This document shows, one piece after another, positions 37,840 to 48,526 of a stretch of DNA of 64,000 nt. The DNA is from Prochlorococcus sp. AG-355-J09 (GTDB lineage: Bacteria; Cyanobacteriota; Cyanobacteriia; PCC-6307; Cyanobiaceae). The stretch is from assembly GCA_003278735.1 (NCBI GenBank), contig QCDO01000001.1, forward strand, positions 1-64,000, in the 5' to 3' direction. Position 1 is the first letter of the stretch; each line of letters starts with the position of its first letter. A program made the position numbers and the translations under genes. The notes beneath the pieces are model-generated. The model was given only the letters and a program-made list of their open reading frames with translations. It made no database searches and was not told where the DNA came from.

Positions 37840-40596
37840 TCAATTCAAAAGTTCAAGTTTTTTAGTAATTCTCTCCATTTGTACCGAACCCTCATTTAAT
37901 TTAAATCTACATTCATCAACAATATCTTTTGGAGCCTTATCCACGAAATTTTTATTAGATAATCTCTTATTTAAATTATCTAACTCAATAGTCACTTTTT
38001 TTAAATCCTTGTTTAACCTTTCCTTTAATGCATCTATATTTACAAAATCCTGAAAAGGTAAGTAAACCTCCAAATCACTAATTATCCCAGAAAAAGATTT
38101 AGCAAACTCTTTTTTATCAACAGCATTAGGTTTAAAAATAAATAATTCAGAAGATTTAGTTAAGGTTTGAATATCATCAACTAAAATTTTTAGAAAATCA
38201 ATCAATTCATCATTATCTGAAATCAAGTAAACAGGAACTTTTTCTAATGGCTTGAGGCCTAATTCAGCTCTCAAATTTCTAATCAATCTAATAATTTCAA
38301 AGAGTTGTTGAAAGGAATTATCAAGCTTATTATCAACAAATTTATTTTCTTGGGTTGGCCATTTTTGAAGAGATAATAATTCTTTATCTGATTTAAGTTG
38401 AAGTACATGCCAAAGTTCTTCAGTAATGTGCGGCATAAAAGGATGAATCATCACCAAAATATCATTGAGCACCTTTATTAAAACCTTTTCAGATATTTGT
38501 CTATTATTAGTCTCTTTATTATTAAACCTTTGTTTAGCAAATTCTACATACCAGTCACAAAAATCATTCCACGTAAATTCATATAGAAGTTTCGCAGATT
38601 CTCCCAATTTATATTCTTTCAACAAATCAGCGACTTTTATATTTACTTGATTCAATTTCGATAAAATCCACTTATCACATAACTCTAAAGAAGTTTCATC
38701 ACTCTCATTAAGCGAATAATTATTATTAGAAGTTTTATTAATTAACACAAATTTAGTTGCATTCCATAATTTATTCGCAAAATTTCTTGAAGCTTCAACA
38801 GTTGAAGATGTATCTTTTTTCCTATCAAAATCAAGCCGGATATCTTGTCCAGCGCCTGCAACTTCTCGAATTAAAGCAAATCGTAAAGCATCAGAACCAT
38901 ATTTATCAATTAATAGTATTGGATCAATACCATTACCTGAACTTTTACTCATTTTTTTATTATTTTCATCTCGAACGAGACCATGAATATAAACATCCTT
39001 AAAAGGAATATTATTTGTAAAAGTATTCCCCATCATTGTCATTCTTGCCACCCAGAAGAAAATAATATCGAAACCAGTAACAAGAACATTATTTGGATAC
39101 CATTTTTTAAAATCCGGATCATTTGTATTTGGCCAACCAAGGGTTGAGAAAGGCCATAAACCACTTGAAAACCATGTATCCAAAACATCCTTATCACGAA
39201 CCAATTTAATATTTAATCCAAATTTTTTATTAGCTTCGATTAAGGCATCTTGTTCATTTCTTGCAACGATATATGGAGTATTTTGTTCTATTGAGTCTTG
39301 ATATTCATCTAAAACATACCATGCTGGTATTTGGTGTCCCCACCACAATTGACGACTGATACACCAATCATTAATATTCTCCAACCAATCCTTATAAACT
39401 TTCTCCCAGCGTGGCGGAATAAACGATGGTTTTTTAGAACCAATTTCATTAAGACATCCTTGTGATATATCATCCATTTTCAAAAACCATTGTGTTGACA
39501 ATAAAGGTTCAATTGGAACCTTACCTCTATCAGAAAAAGGAACAGTATGTTTATAATCCTCTATCTTTGTCAAAAGGCCTAAATTATCCAATTCTTTGAT
39601 AATTTTCTTTCTAGCCTCATATCTATTTAAATTTTGAAAAATACCTGCATTAATATTTAAAGTTCCATCTTTGTTCATTACATTAATCTGTTTTAAATTA
39701 TGCCTTTTTCCTATGGCAAAATCATTTGGATCATGGGCTGGAGTAACCTTTACACAACCTGTACCAAAATCTTTATCAACATGTGAATCAGCGATAATAG
39801 GTATTTCTCTATCAACGAAAGGGACTTTTACTTTGTCACCAATAAATTCTTTATATCTATCATCATCAGGATTAACTGCAACAGCAGTATCACCCAATAG
39901 AGTTTCTGGTCTTGTTGTTGCAACTTCTAAGTACTTATCTAACTGTTCACCACTTGCCGAAATTAAAGGGTATTTAAAATGCCATAAATGACCATTTACT
40001 TCTTGCATTTCAACTTCAAGATCACTTACGGCAGATTGAGATTCAGGACACCAATTAACCAAATATTCGCCTCTATAAATTAAATTCTTTTTATAGAGAA
40101 TATTAAAAGCCTCAATAACTGCTTCATTCAATTTTTGATCTAGAGTAAATCTTTCTCTAGTCCAGTCAACTGAATATCCTATCCTTTTTAATTGAGAAAC
40201 TATTCTTCCACCACTTTGTTCTTTCCAGCTCCATGCTCTTGTAAGAAATTCATCTCTTCCAATATCCTCGCTTGTTTTGCCTTCACTTTTTAATTGTTTT
40301 TCAAGAATAGTTTGAACGGCTATTGAAGCATGATCAGTTCCTGGTAAGCACAAAACATTTTTACCTAAAAGTCTTTGAAAACGTACTACAACATCTATCA
40401 AAGCCGTATTAAATGCATGCCCCATATGCAAAGATCCAGTTACATTTGGTGGCGGAATAACAACACAAAAAGGCTCCCCAGCATCCTCAGGGTTAGGACT
40501 AAACGCCTTTAGACTTTCCCATTTTTCTTGCCACTTTTTCTCTATTTCAAAAGGTGAATAATTCGCTAAAGATAATTGATCATTCATCTCTGTCAT
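37840..40596 (-). CDS. valS: Valine--tRNA ligase
   Basis: Charges tRNA-Val. Class I signatures are HMGH at 57-60 within PPPNVTGSLHMGHAFN and KMSKSSGNG around residue 555. The editing domain lies between them (TTRPETLLGDTAVAVNP, a CP1 signature). The C-terminus carries the Val-specific coiled-coil arm of about 65 residues. Length 918 aa is normal. A TTG and an in-frame ATG precede or follow the chosen start (40602, 40587); the ATG at 40596 was taken as the most usual. A tRNA-Val gene lies only about 450 bases upstream on the same strand, with the IscA-like gene between. Confidence 0.96.
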   Translation of the reverse strand: MTEMNDQLSLANYSPFEIEKKWQEKWESLKAFSPNPEDAGEPFCVVIPPPNVTGSLHMGHAFNTALIDVVVRFQRLLGKNVLCLPGTDHASIAVQTILEKQLKSEGKTSEDIGRDEFLTRAWSWKEQSGGRIVSQLKRIGYSVDWTRERFTLDQKLNEAVIEAFNILYKKNLIYRGEYLVNWCPESQSAVSDLEVEMQEVNGHLWHFKYPLISASGEQLDKYLEVATTRPETLLGDTAVAVNPDDDRYKEFIGDKVKVPFVDREIPIIADSHVDKDFGTGCVKVTPAHDPNDFAIGKRHNLKQINVMNKDGTLNINAGIFQNLNRYEARKKIIKELDNLGLLTKIEDYKHTVPFSDRGKVPIEPLLSTQWFLKMDDISQGCLNEIGSKKPSFIPPRWEKVYKDWLENINDWCISRQLWWGHQIPAWYVLDEYQDSIEQNTPYIVARNEQDALIEANKKFGLNIKLVRDKDVLDTWFSSGLWPFSTLGWPNTNDPDFKKWYPNNVLVTGFDIIFFWVARMTMMGNTFTNNIPFKDVYIHGLVRDENNKKMSKSSGNGIDPILLIDKYGSDALRFALIREVAGAGQDIRLDFDRKKDTSSTVEASRNFANKLWNATKFVLINKTSNNNYSLNESDETSLELCDKWILSKLNQVNIKVADLLKEYKLGESAKLLYEFTWNDFCDWYVEFAKQRFNNKETNNRQISEKVLIKVLNDILVMIHPFMPHITEELWHVLQLKSDKELLSLQKWPTQENKFVDNKLDNSFQQLFEIIRLIRNLRAELGLKPLEKVPVYLISDNDELIDFLKILVDDIQTLTKSSELFIFKPNAVDKKEFAKSFSGIISDLEVYLPFQDFVNIDALKERLNKDLKKVTIELDNLNKRLSNKNFVDKAPKDIVDECRFKLNEGSVQMERITKKLELLN

Positions 40597-40693
40597 GTCC
40601 AAATTTTATTTCAATAAACTTTTTATTTATTTTATCTTGAGAGCAGCCAATTAATGAAAATAATATTAGTTTGCAAAAAAAGAAACATACATT

Positions 40694-41035
40694 CTACAAA
40701 AGTTTGAAGCCAGAACCGCAAGAACAACGTTTTGCATTTTTTGGTGTTGAAATAAGAAATCCACCACCGCTCAAATCACCGTAATAATCTAATTTTAAAT
40801 CTTTAAGTAAATTAAACTTTTTTACATCCGCATATAAAGTTACTCCTTCAGTTCTTGAAATAGGGGATCCATTAAATGTACCCGGCCTTAATTTAATATG
40901 CATCCATCCTTCGGAACAATTTTTATCCTCTACCAAATCAATCGACATTTCTCCTGGAGAACCTCCAAAAGAAGCTTGCCTAGATAGTTCTGAAGCAGCG
41001 CTTTGACTGATTGAAAGATTGACGATCTCAGTCAT
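40694..41035 (-). CDS. HesB/IscA-like protein
   Basis: A-type iron-sulfur carrier or scaffold family. The 113 aa protein has the three cysteines expected: Cys40 in EDKNCSEGW, and Cys104 and Cys106 in the C-terminal CSCGSGF. It starts ISQSAASELSRQ and has the strand pattern MHIKLRPGTF ... GVTLYADVKK of the fold. The reading frame continues upstream without a stop into the tRNA-Val gene, so the ATG at 41035 (MTEIVNLSIS) is used as start. The first cysteine is flanked differently from classical IscA, so the exact subgroup is unsure. It lies 15 bases downstream of tRNA-Val on the same strand. Confidence 0.82.
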   Translation of the reverse strand: MTEIVNLSISQSAASELSRQASFGGSPGEMSIDLVEDKNCSEGWMHIKLRPGTFNGSPISRTEGVTLYADVKKFNLLKDLKLDYYGDLSGGGFLISTPKNAKRCSCGSGFKLL

Positions 41036-41050
41036 TAGAAAAATAATAAA

Positions 41051-41122
<72 letters not shown>

Positions 41123-41219
41123 TATAATAAATCATTCTAATAGATGAAGTTGAAATATTTATACTAAGTATTTAAATATTTCATGATTGAGGCAAAATTA
41201 AATAAATAAAATATATCCT

Positions 41220-42065
41220 ATGTCCTCAAACGATAGACATAACGTACAAAAAAATTCCGATTTAGAGACTTTAGAAAACTTTAAAATTTTAATATCTAAT
41301 ATCAAATCATTAAAAGATAAAACTTGGGGATGCCCTTGGCAGAAAATACAGTCTCATAAATCGTTGATCCCATTTTTACATGAAGAAAGTAATGAATTTA
41401 TAGATGCGATATATGAAAAAAAGGCGGATAACATATGTGAAGAGTTAGGAGATCTTTTATTACAAGTAATGCTTCATGCTGAAATCGGTTACGAAAAAAA
41501 AGAATTTGAACTAAATGATGTTATAAAAAATCTAAACAAGAAAATTATTAATAGACATCCATATATTTTTAAAAAAAAAGAAAAAGTATCTCTAGAAAAA
41601 TCGCAACAGATTTGGGAAAACATTAAAAATTCAGAAGAAGAAACACCTCATATGGAATCATCAATTAGTAAAAATTTAAATTGGAAAATCAAAAATTTAC
41701 CATCAATGGTTGGAACAGATAAAATCACAAATGTTGTTAAAGAATATGGTTTTAAATGGGAGAGTACCGATCAGATTTTTGAAAAGTTAGAAGAAGAGAT
41801 TAATGAATTAAAGGAAGCAATTAAAAGCAATAATGATTCAGAAATAAAAAATGAATTTGGGGATATTTACTTTACCCTTCTGAATCTCTCAAACTTTTTA
41901 AAAATAAATCCTGAATCAGCTCTGCAAAAAACCAATAAAAAATTTTTAGACAGATTTTCAATCATTGAACATCATGCAGGCGATAATATAAAAAAACAAA
42001 CTCCTAAAGACTTTCAACGGCTTTGGCAAATAGCCAAACGAAAACTTAAAAGAAAAAATTCTTAA
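41220..42065 (+). CDS. mazG: Nucleoside triphosphate pyrophosphohydrolase MazG
   Basis: Hydrolyses NTPs or dNTPs to monophosphates and pyrophosphate, and in some bacteria lowers ppGpp. Two tandem MazG domains are visible: the first at about residues 30-125 (WGCPWQKIQSHKSLIPFLHEES, EELGDLLLQVMLHAEIG), the second at about 165-260 (EELNELKEAI-like helix and EFGDIYFTLLNLSNFL). Acidic helix pairs carrying the metal-binding E-x-x-E and E/D residues are present in both. Length 281 aa. The ATG is preceded by 97 bases after the divergent tRNA. speE begins 7 bases after its stop. Confidence 0.92.
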   Translation: MSSNDRHNVQKNSDLETLENFKILISNIKSLKDKTWGCPWQKIQSHKSLIPFLHEESNEFIDAIYEKKADNICEELGDLLLQVMLHAEIGYEKKEFELNDVIKNLNKKIINRHPYIFKKKEKVSLEKSQQIWENIKNSEEETPHMESSISKNLNWKIKNLPSMVGTDKITNVVKEYGFKWESTDQIFEKLEEEINELKEAIKSNNDSEIKNEFGDIYFTLLNLSNFLKINPESALQKTNKKFLDRFSIIEHHAGDNIKKQTPKDFQRLWQIAKRKLKRKNS

Positions 42066-42072
42066 AAAGCAA

Positions 42073-42921
42073 ATGACTAATATTTCAACATGGATAGATG
42101 AATATCATAAAGGCTCAAGATTCGGTCTAAATGGAGATGTTTTAATTAAACAAAAATCACAATATCAAGAAATTATTGTTATCGAAAATGAATACTATGG
42201 CAGAGCTTTAATGCTTGATGGTTGTTGGATGACATCACTAAAAGACGAGAAATATTATCATGAGTGTCTTGTGCATCCAGCATTAAGTAGCATTGACGAA
42301 AAATCTAATGTACTAATTATTGGTGGAGGAGACGGCGGTACAGCAAGAGAATGCGTTAAATATTCTCAAATATCGAAAATTGATCTAGTAGAAATTGACG
42401 AGGAGGTAATCAAAATATCTAAAAAATTTTTAAAAGAAATTGGAGGCGAAGCATGGAATGACAAAAGATTAGAAATACATGTTGATGATGGTGTTAAATG
42501 GGTAAAAAAAACAAGAGATAATTTTTACGACGTTATTTTTATAGATTGTTCAGATCCCTCAGAATTTTCAAATTTATTATTTTCAGATTCTTTTTATAAA
42601 GAATGTAAAAGAATACTTACACCAAAGGGGATATTAGCAACGCAAAGCGAATCTCCTGAATCCTTCAAAAATATTCACATAAATATTTTGAAAACCCTAA
42701 AAAATATATTTAAAGTTTCTGAAACTATGTATTCCTTTGTGCCTATATATCCAAGCGGGATTTGGAGTTGGACATTCGCTTCTTCAGAAGATCTAAATTT
42801 ATCAAAGCAAAATTGTGATGAAGTCCTAAAAATAGAAAAAGGATGTGAAATTTGGAATTTAAATTTTCAAAATGCAGCATTCAAAATGATGCCAAATAAA
42901 ATTGTAAAAGAACTAAATTAA
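42073..42921 (+). CDS. speE: Spermidine synthase
   Basis: Transfers the aminopropyl group from decarboxylated SAM to putrescine. The nucleotide loop is GGGDGGTARE at 84-93, with YYHECLVHPAL near 61-71 and FIDCSDP near 156-162, holding the substrate-binding acidic residues. Length 282 aa is typical. The putrescine expected from agmatinase, encoded 4 bases downstream, is its substrate, so the pair is a compact polyamine unit together with mazG upstream and gcvT downstream. Confidence 0.94.
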   Translation: MTNISTWIDEYHKGSRFGLNGDVLIKQKSQYQEIIVIENEYYGRALMLDGCWMTSLKDEKYYHECLVHPALSSIDEKSNVLIIGGGDGGTARECVKYSQISKIDLVEIDEEVIKISKKFLKEIGGEAWNDKRLEIHVDDGVKWVKKTRDNFYDVIFIDCSDPSEFSNLLFSDSFYKECKRILTPKGILATQSESPESFKNIHINILKTLKNIFKVSETMYSFVPIYPSGIWSWTFASSEDLNLSKQNCDEVLKIEKGCEIWNLNFQNAAFKMMPNKIVKELN

Positions 42922-42925
42922 TAAG

Positions 42926-43807
42926 ATGACAAAAAATTTATTTGATAACGAAAATTCAATTTATATGGGAGCAAAAAGAAGTCCCGAGAATTGCTCAATT
43001 GGTATATTTGGAGTTAATTATGATGGGACATGTTCGTTTAAACCAGGAGCAAGATTTGGTCCAGAAGCAATAAGACAAGTCAGTTCTTGTTTAGAAACAT
43101 ATTGTCCAAAAATAAAAAAAGACTTAGAGGATATTATTTATGTTGATTTTGGATCAATACTAATTGATAAAAATGACTCAAAGTCCGTTATTGAATCAGT
43201 TAAATCAGCAACAAATTATTTAATTAATAAACGTCTTAGTCCTATTATGCTTGGAGGCGAACACTCTATTACAAGAGGTGCTATTGAAGCATTAGTAAAA
43301 AAATATCCAGATTTGATATTGGTTCAACTTGATGCTCATGCAGATTTAAGAGAATCATATATAGGAAATGAACATAGTCATGCTTGTACCATGAAAAGAT
43401 GCTTAGAAGTGCTACCTGAAAAGAAAATTTTACAAGTAGGAATTAGAAGTGGGACTAAGGAGGAATTTGAAATTATGCATAACAACAACCAATTAGTTAA
43501 CTTTTGTCCAGGCGGAAATGCACATGAGTTAAAACAAGCTCTTCTACCATTCGCTAAGTCTCCAATCTATTTAACAATAGATTTAGATTGGTTTGATCCC
43601 AGTTTATTAGCAGGGACGGGCACTCCAGAACCAGGCGGATTTTTTTGGAATGATTTTGAAGAAATACTGAAAACTTTAAAAGACTTTAGAATTGTGGCTT
43701 CAGACATTGTGGAATTATCTCCAGAAATTGATAAAAGCGGAGTAAGTAGCATAGTTGCAGCCAAAGTACTTAGAAGCTTAATTTTGTCATTAGAAAATAT
43801 GCAATAA
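42926..43807 (+). CDS. speB: Agmatinase family protein
   Basis: Ureohydrolase family with a di-manganese centre. Metal ligands are His113 in GGEHSI, Asp136, His138 and Asp140 in DAHADLRE, and Asp219 and Asp221 in TIDLDWFDP. It has 293 aa. Agmatinase makes putrescine from agmatine, which fits the adjacent speE; arginase or guanidinobutyrase activity cannot be excluded from the sequence alone. It starts 4 bases after speE on the same strand, and gcvT follows after 50 bases. Confidence 0.9.
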   Translation: MTKNLFDNENSIYMGAKRSPENCSIGIFGVNYDGTCSFKPGARFGPEAIRQVSSCLETYCPKIKKDLEDIIYVDFGSILIDKNDSKSVIESVKSATNYLINKRLSPIMLGGEHSITRGAIEALVKKYPDLILVQLDAHADLRESYIGNEHSHACTMKRCLEVLPEKKILQVGIRSGTKEEFEIMHNNNQLVNFCPGGNAHELKQALLPFAKSPIYLTIDLDWFDPSLLAGTGTPEPGGFFWNDFEEILKTLKDFRIVASDIVELSPEIDKSGVSSIVAAKVLRSLILSLENMQ

Positions 43808-43857
43808 AAAATTTCTAAACTACAGTGTAAAAATACTAAATACAAACTAAATATTTC

Positions 43858-44970
43858 ATGGATTTGATAAAAAGTCCTCTTTATTCAAAATATGTTGAAG
43901 CCAATGCAAAATTAGTGGATTTTGCAGGTTGGGAAATGCCCATATCATTTTCAGGATTAATTAAAGAGCATGAATCAGTTAGATCATCAGCAGGATTATT
44001 TGATATTTCTCACATGGGGGTGATTTCTATCAAGGGAATCAATCCAAAGGATTATCTTCAAAAACTTTTTCCTACAAATTTATATTCCTTTTCTGAAGGT
44101 CAAGGGCTTTATACAGTAATGCTCAATGATAAAGGAGGAATAATAGATGACTTAATAATTTATGACCTTGGTATACAAGAAAATGACATATCAGAATTAT
44201 TATTAATAGTTAATGCAAGTAGATATGAAGAAGATTTTCAGTGGATAAAAAATAATTTAAATAAATATGAAATTTCGATAACAAACTTTAAAAAAGACAA
44301 AGTACTTTTAGCACTACAGGGAAAAAACTCATTCGATTTATTTGAAGAATGGATTGAATCTTCGATCTCACATATCCCTAACTTTGGATGCGAATATAAA
44401 ATTTTTGAACATATTTCGCCTAAAGAAAAAATTTTCTTTTCAAAGACAGGATATACAGGGGAAAATGGTCTAGAAATACTTTTATCTAAAAAAGCAGCAA
44501 TTAATTTATGGGATTTCTCAATTTCCAAAAATGTTGCACCTTGTGGTTTAGGAGCTAGAGATACTCTGAGACTTGAAGCAGGCATGCATCTTTATGGTCA
44601 AGATATAAATGAAGAAACTTCTCCATATGAAGCAGGGTTAGGCTGGCTAGTAAATCTAGAAAATAATCATGAATTCTTTGGAAGAAGATTTCTTGAAGAA
44701 CAGTCAAGATTAGGTATTCAAAAAAAGTTAGTTGGTCTCTCTATAGAGGGTAAAGCAATAGGAAGAAAAGGTTGCTCAGTTCTTAAAGGTGAAGAAAATA
44801 TTGGGACTATAACAAGCGGCAGTTGGTCTCCAACTAAACAACAAGCTATAGCTTTTGCTTACATCAATACTTCGCATGCCTTAATAAATAATGAAGTTCA
44901 AATATTAATAAGAGGCAAAAAATTCAAAGGGGTTATAACAAAAAGAGCGTTTTATAAAAAAAATTATTAA
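43858..44970 (+). CDS. gcvT: Aminomethyltransferase (T-protein of glycine cleavage)
   Basis: Moves the methylene group from the GcvH lipoyl arm to tetrahydrofolate and releases ammonia. The 370 aa protein starts with [16 protein letters not shown] and [17 protein letters not shown] near residues 40-55, followed by the folate-binding region [18 protein letters not shown] near 230-247, with the family C-terminal barrel. It is 18 kb from gcvP and gcvH, on the other strand, so the complex is encoded at two loci. I see no glycine riboswitch in the 50 bases before it. Confidence 0.95.
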   Translation: MDLIKSPLYSKYVEANAKLVDFAGWEMPISFSGLIKEHESVRSSAGLFDISHMGVISIKGINPKDYLQKLFPTNLYSFSEGQGLYTVMLNDKGGIIDDLIIYDLGIQENDISELLLIVNASRYEEDFQWIKNNLNKYEISITNFKKDKVLLALQGKNSFDLFEEWIESSISHIPNFGCEYKIFEHISPKEKIFFSKTGYTGENGLEILLSKKAAINLWDFSISKNVAPCGLGARDTLRLEAGMHLYGQDINEETSPYEAGLGWLVNLENNHEFFGRRFLEEQSRLGIQKKLVGLSIEGKAIGRKGCSVLKGEENIGTITSGSWSPTKQQAIAFAYINTSHALINNEVQILIRGKKFKGVITKRAFYKKNY

Positions 44971-45025
44971 CTAAATTTACCCTTAAAGAATTATTATAAG
45001 TTATTGATAAATAAATCATACTTAG

Positions 45026-46822
45026 ATGAGAAACAAAATTTGCGAAGAACTCAATAATTCAGATATTGGTAAATTAGTTAATTTATGCGGATGGGTAGAT
45101 AGAAGAAGAGATCATGGTGGTGTAATTTTTATTGATTTAAGAGACCATAGTGGATTCCTACAAATAACAATTAACCCCGATGATGGTGCAGATCTATTTA
45201 AACAGGCAGAAACTCTAAGAAATGAAACAGTAATAATGGTTAGCGGAATTATTAACGAAAGGCCAAAAGATTCAATAAATAAAAATTTAAGTACTGGAGA
45301 GTTAGAGCTTAAAGTTAAAGATTTGCAAATTCTCAACCAAATTAAAAAAAACCTACCTTTTCCAGTATCTATCCATGATTATGAAAATACAAAAGAGGAA
45401 CTCAGATTAAAATATAGATACCTTGATTTAAGAAGAGGCAAATTACTAGAAAATTTAAAAACAAGACATAAAATTATTAAAGTTGCTAGAGAATTTCTTG
45501 ATAATTTTGGATTTACAGAAGTAGAGACTCCATTACTTACAAAATCAACTCCAGAAGGCGCTCGCGATTTTCTTGTTCCTGCTCGTCTTTCGAATGGAGA
45601 ATTTTTTGCTCTACCGCAATCCCCACAACTATTTAAACAACTTTTAATGGTGGGAGGCTTAGATAAGTATTATCAAATCGCAAAATGTTTCCGTGATGAA
45701 GACTTAAGGGCAGATAGACAGCCAGAGTTTACGCAATTAGATATTGAAATGAGCTTTATTAGTGAAGAAGAAATAATCTCTTTTAATGAAAGTCTTATAA
45801 AAAAAATATGGAAAGAAGTATTAAATATTGATTTTGATAATGCTTTTCCAAGAATGTCATGGCAAGCAGCAATGGATAATTACGGCACTGATAGACCAGA
45901 TACAAGATATCAAATGTTATTAAAAGATTTAGGAGAGGTATTAGGTGATATTGGCTTTAATATTTTCACCAAGGCAATTAAGTCTGGAGGTTCTATAAAA
46001 TCCATAACAGTCAAAGGAGGTAATTTAAGTATTAGCAACGTAAGAATTAAACCCGGAGGTGATATCTTCCAAGTAGCTCAAGATGCAGGAGCTGGTGGTT
46101 TGGCCTTTATAAGGGTCAAAGGAGATGAGCTTGAGACTATTGGGGCAATTAAAAATAATCTAAATAAAGACCATATAGCCGATATTTTGAGAATCACCGA
46201 AGCTAAAGATGGAGACTTAATTCTCTTGGGTGCTGGAGATAAACAAATTGTCAACCAGTCATTAGATAGAGTGAGACAATACATTGCAAAAGACTTAAAT
46301 CTCATAGATAAAAGTAAATGGAATTTCTTATGGGTAACTGATTTCCCGATGTTTGAGAGAAATGAAGAGGAAAATAGATATGAAGCTTTACATCATCCTT
46401 TTTGTTCTCCAAAAAATATAAAATCTAAAGTTCCTGAAAACTTGCAAAAAGAAATAGAGGACTCTACAGCAAATGCTTATGACTTAGTTCTTAATGGCTT
46501 GGAATTAGGAGGTGGCTCTTTGCGTATTCATGAAGCAAACTTGCAAAGAGAGGTTTTGAAAACGGTAGGACTTACTACTAAAGAGATTAATGAAAAATTT
46601 GGATTTTTAATAGAAGCCTTAGAAATGGGTGCTCCTCCTCATGGTGGAATAGCGTTTGGATTAGATCGTATTACCATGCTGATCATAGGTGCAGATTCAA
46701 TTAGAGAAACAATTGCGTTTCCAAAAAATCAACAAGCAAAATGTCTTCTCACAAATGCCCCTTCAAATGTCTCAGAATCACAATTAAAAGAATTAGATAT
46801 TGAAATAACAATTGATGAATAA
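45026..46822 (+). CDS. aspS: Aspartate--tRNA ligase
   Basis: Class II synthetase. An N-terminal OB fold reads the anticodon ([24 protein letters not shown]), followed by the catalytic domain with motif 2 [14 protein letters not shown] near 220-235, an inserted GAD domain near 290-410 and motif 3 at [10 protein letters not shown] near the C-terminus. Length is 598 aa. Bacterial-type, possibly also charging tRNA-Asn if no AsnRS or if the GatCAB route is used; this window does not decide. pyrG follows after 75 bases. Confidence 0.95.
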   Translation: MRNKICEELNNSDIGKLVNLCGWVDRRRDHGGVIFIDLRDHSGFLQITINPDDGADLFKQAETLRNETVIMVSGIINERPKDSINKNLSTGELELKVKDLQILNQIKKNLPFPVSIHDYENTKEELRLKYRYLDLRRGKLLENLKTRHKIIKVAREFLDNFGFTEVETPLLTKSTPEGARDFLVPARLSNGEFFALPQSPQLFKQLLMVGGLDKYYQIAKCFRDEDLRADRQPEFTQLDIEMSFISEEEIISFNESLIKKIWKEVLNIDFDNAFPRMSWQAAMDNYGTDRPDTRYQMLLKDLGEVLGDIGFNIFTKAIKSGGSIKSITVKGGNLSISNVRIKPGGDIFQVAQDAGAGGLAFIRVKGDELETIGAIKNNLNKDHIADILRITEAKDGDLILLGAGDKQIVNQSLDRVRQYIAKDLNLIDKSKWNFLWVTDFPMFERNEEENRYEALHHPFCSPKNIKSKVPENLQKEIEDSTANAYDLVLNGLELGGGSLRIHEANLQREVLKTVGLTTKEINEKFGFLIEALEMGAPPHGGIAFGLDRITMLIIGADSIRETIAFPKNQQAKCLLTNAPSNVSESQLKELDIEITIDE

Positions 46823-46867
46823 GAATATATATGGATGTACTAAAAGTTTTTTGTTTAAATAAAATAT

Positions 46868-46888
46868 AAGGAGGAAGTGCTTAATTAA
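46868..46888 (+). promoter_or_regulatory. Displaced Shine-Dalgarno and mini-ORF before pyrG
   Basis: AAGGAGG at 46868-46874 is a near-perfect ribosome-binding sequence, unusual in this AT-rich genome, but it is 23 bases before the pyrG ATG, too far for normal use. It is followed by a GTG-CTT-AAT-TAA frame at 46877-46888, in phase with pyrG. It could be a leader element or chance; see findings. Confidence 0.25.
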
Positions 46889-46897
46889 AAATATTCA

Positions 46898-48508
46898 ATG
46901 TCAAAATTTGTTTTTGTCACCGGAGGAGTAGTTTCTAGCATTGGTAAAGGAATTGTAGCTGCAAGCCTAGGCAGATTATTAAAGTCTAGAGGATATAGTG
47001 TTTCAATATTAAAACTAGATCCGTATCTAAATGTTGATCCAGGCACAATGAGCCCTTTTCAACATGGAGAAGTATTTGTAACCGAAGATGGGGCTGAAAC
47101 CGATCTAGATTTAGGTCACTATGAAAGATTTACTGATACAGCAATGACTAGGTTGAATAGTGTAACAACGGGATCTATTTATCAAGCAGTTATTAATAAA
47201 GAAAGAAGAGGTAATTATAATGGTGGGACTGTGCAAGTAATACCTCATATAACGGGAGAAATTAGAGAAAGGATTCATAGAGTAGCCGCTAACAGTAATG
47301 CAGATATTATTATTACTGAAATTGGTGGAACAGTTGGTGATATTGAATCTCTTCCTTTTTTAGAGGCAATAAGAGAATTCAAAAATGATGTCAATAGGAA
47401 CGATGTTGCATACATACACGTAACATTACTTCCTTACATCAAAACATCTGGCGAAATAAAAACTAAACCAACACAACATTCAGTGAAAGAATTAAGATCA
47501 ATTGGAATTCAGCCAGATTTACTTGTATGCCGAAGTGATAAATCTATCAATGAAGCTCTTAAAAAAAAGCTGAGTGGTTTTTGCGGTGTAAGTATCAACT
47601 CAGTAATTGAAGCTTTAGACGCAGACAGTATTTATTCTGTACCTCTTTCTTTAAAAAAAGAAGGTTTATGCAAAGAAACCCTCAAGTATTTAGACCTTGA
47701 AGATAAAAAATGTGATTTGAAAAATTGGGAACAACTAATACACAACCTAAGAAATCCTGGAGATCCAATAAAAGTTGCCCTTGTAGGCAAATATATTGAA
47801 CTTGGAGATGCATATTTATCCGTTGTTGAAGCTTTAAGACATGCATGCATTGAACAAAAGGCTTTATTAGATTTACATTGGGTAAGTGCTGAAATGATAG
47901 AAAAAAATTCAGCAGAAACTTACTTAAATGAAGTTCATGCAATTGTCGTACCCGGGGGATTTGGCAATAGAGGAGTCAATGGAAAAATTTCGGCTATAAA
48001 ATTCGCAAGAGAAAATAAAATTCCTTTTTTAGGTTTGTGCCTTGGTATGCAATGTGCAGTTATAGAATGGGCCAGAAATGTAGCTAAACTTCCAGATGCA
48101 TCTAGTTCAGAACTAGACCCAAACACTCCAAATCCAGTGATACATTTATTACCAGAACAAGAAGATGTAGTTGATTTAGGTGGGACAATGAGACTTGGAG
48201 TTTATCCATGTAGATTGACAAAAAATACAACTGGAAAAAACTTATATGATGAGGATGTTATTTATGAGAGACATCGACATAGATACGAATTTAATAATTA
48301 CTACAAACAAAGTTTTTTAGATTCTGGATACAAAATTAGTGGCACATCACCAGATGGCAGATTAGTTGAGTTAATTGAGTTAGAAAATCATCCATACTTC
48401 TTAGCATGTCAATATCATCCTGAGTTTTTATCACGACCTGGCAAACCTCATCCTTTATTTAAAGGATTAATAAAAGCCTCTCAAGATAAGTTAACTCAAT
48501 CAAATTAA
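46898..48508 (+). CDS. pyrG: CTP synthase
   Basis: Aminates UTP to CTP with glutamine. The N-terminal synthetase domain starts [23 protein letters not shown] and has [25 protein letters not shown]. The class I glutamine amidotransferase domain has Cys381 in GLCLGMQC and the His-Glu pair in [11 protein letters not shown] near the C-terminus. Length 536 aa is normal. The start codon has an in-frame stop just upstream, so it cannot be extended. An unusual strong Shine-Dalgarno lies 23 bases upstream. queE follows after 18 bases. Confidence 0.96.
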   Translation: MSKFVFVTGGVVSSIGKGIVAASLGRLLKSRGYSVSILKLDPYLNVDPGTMSPFQHGEVFVTEDGAETDLDLGHYERFTDTAMTRLNSVTTGSIYQAVINKERRGNYNGGTVQVIPHITGEIRERIHRVAANSNADIIITEIGGTVGDIESLPFLEAIREFKNDVNRNDVAYIHVTLLPYIKTSGEIKTKPTQHSVKELRSIGIQPDLLVCRSDKSINEALKKKLSGFCGVSINSVIEALDADSIYSVPLSLKKEGLCKETLKYLDLEDKKCDLKNWEQLIHNLRNPGDPIKVALVGKYIELGDAYLSVVEALRHACIEQKALLDLHWVSAEMIEKNSAETYLNEVHAIVVPGGFGNRGVNGKISAIKFARENKIPFLGLCLGMQCAVIEWARNVAKLPDASSSELDPNTPNPVIHLLPEQEDVVDLGGTMRLGVYPCRLTKNTTGKNLYDEDVIYERHRHRYEFNNYYKQSFLDSGYKISGTSPDGRLVELIELENHPYFLACQYHPEFLSRPGKPHPLFKGLIKASQDKLTQSN

Positions 48509-48526
48509 TATTCTTTATTTTTTTGA

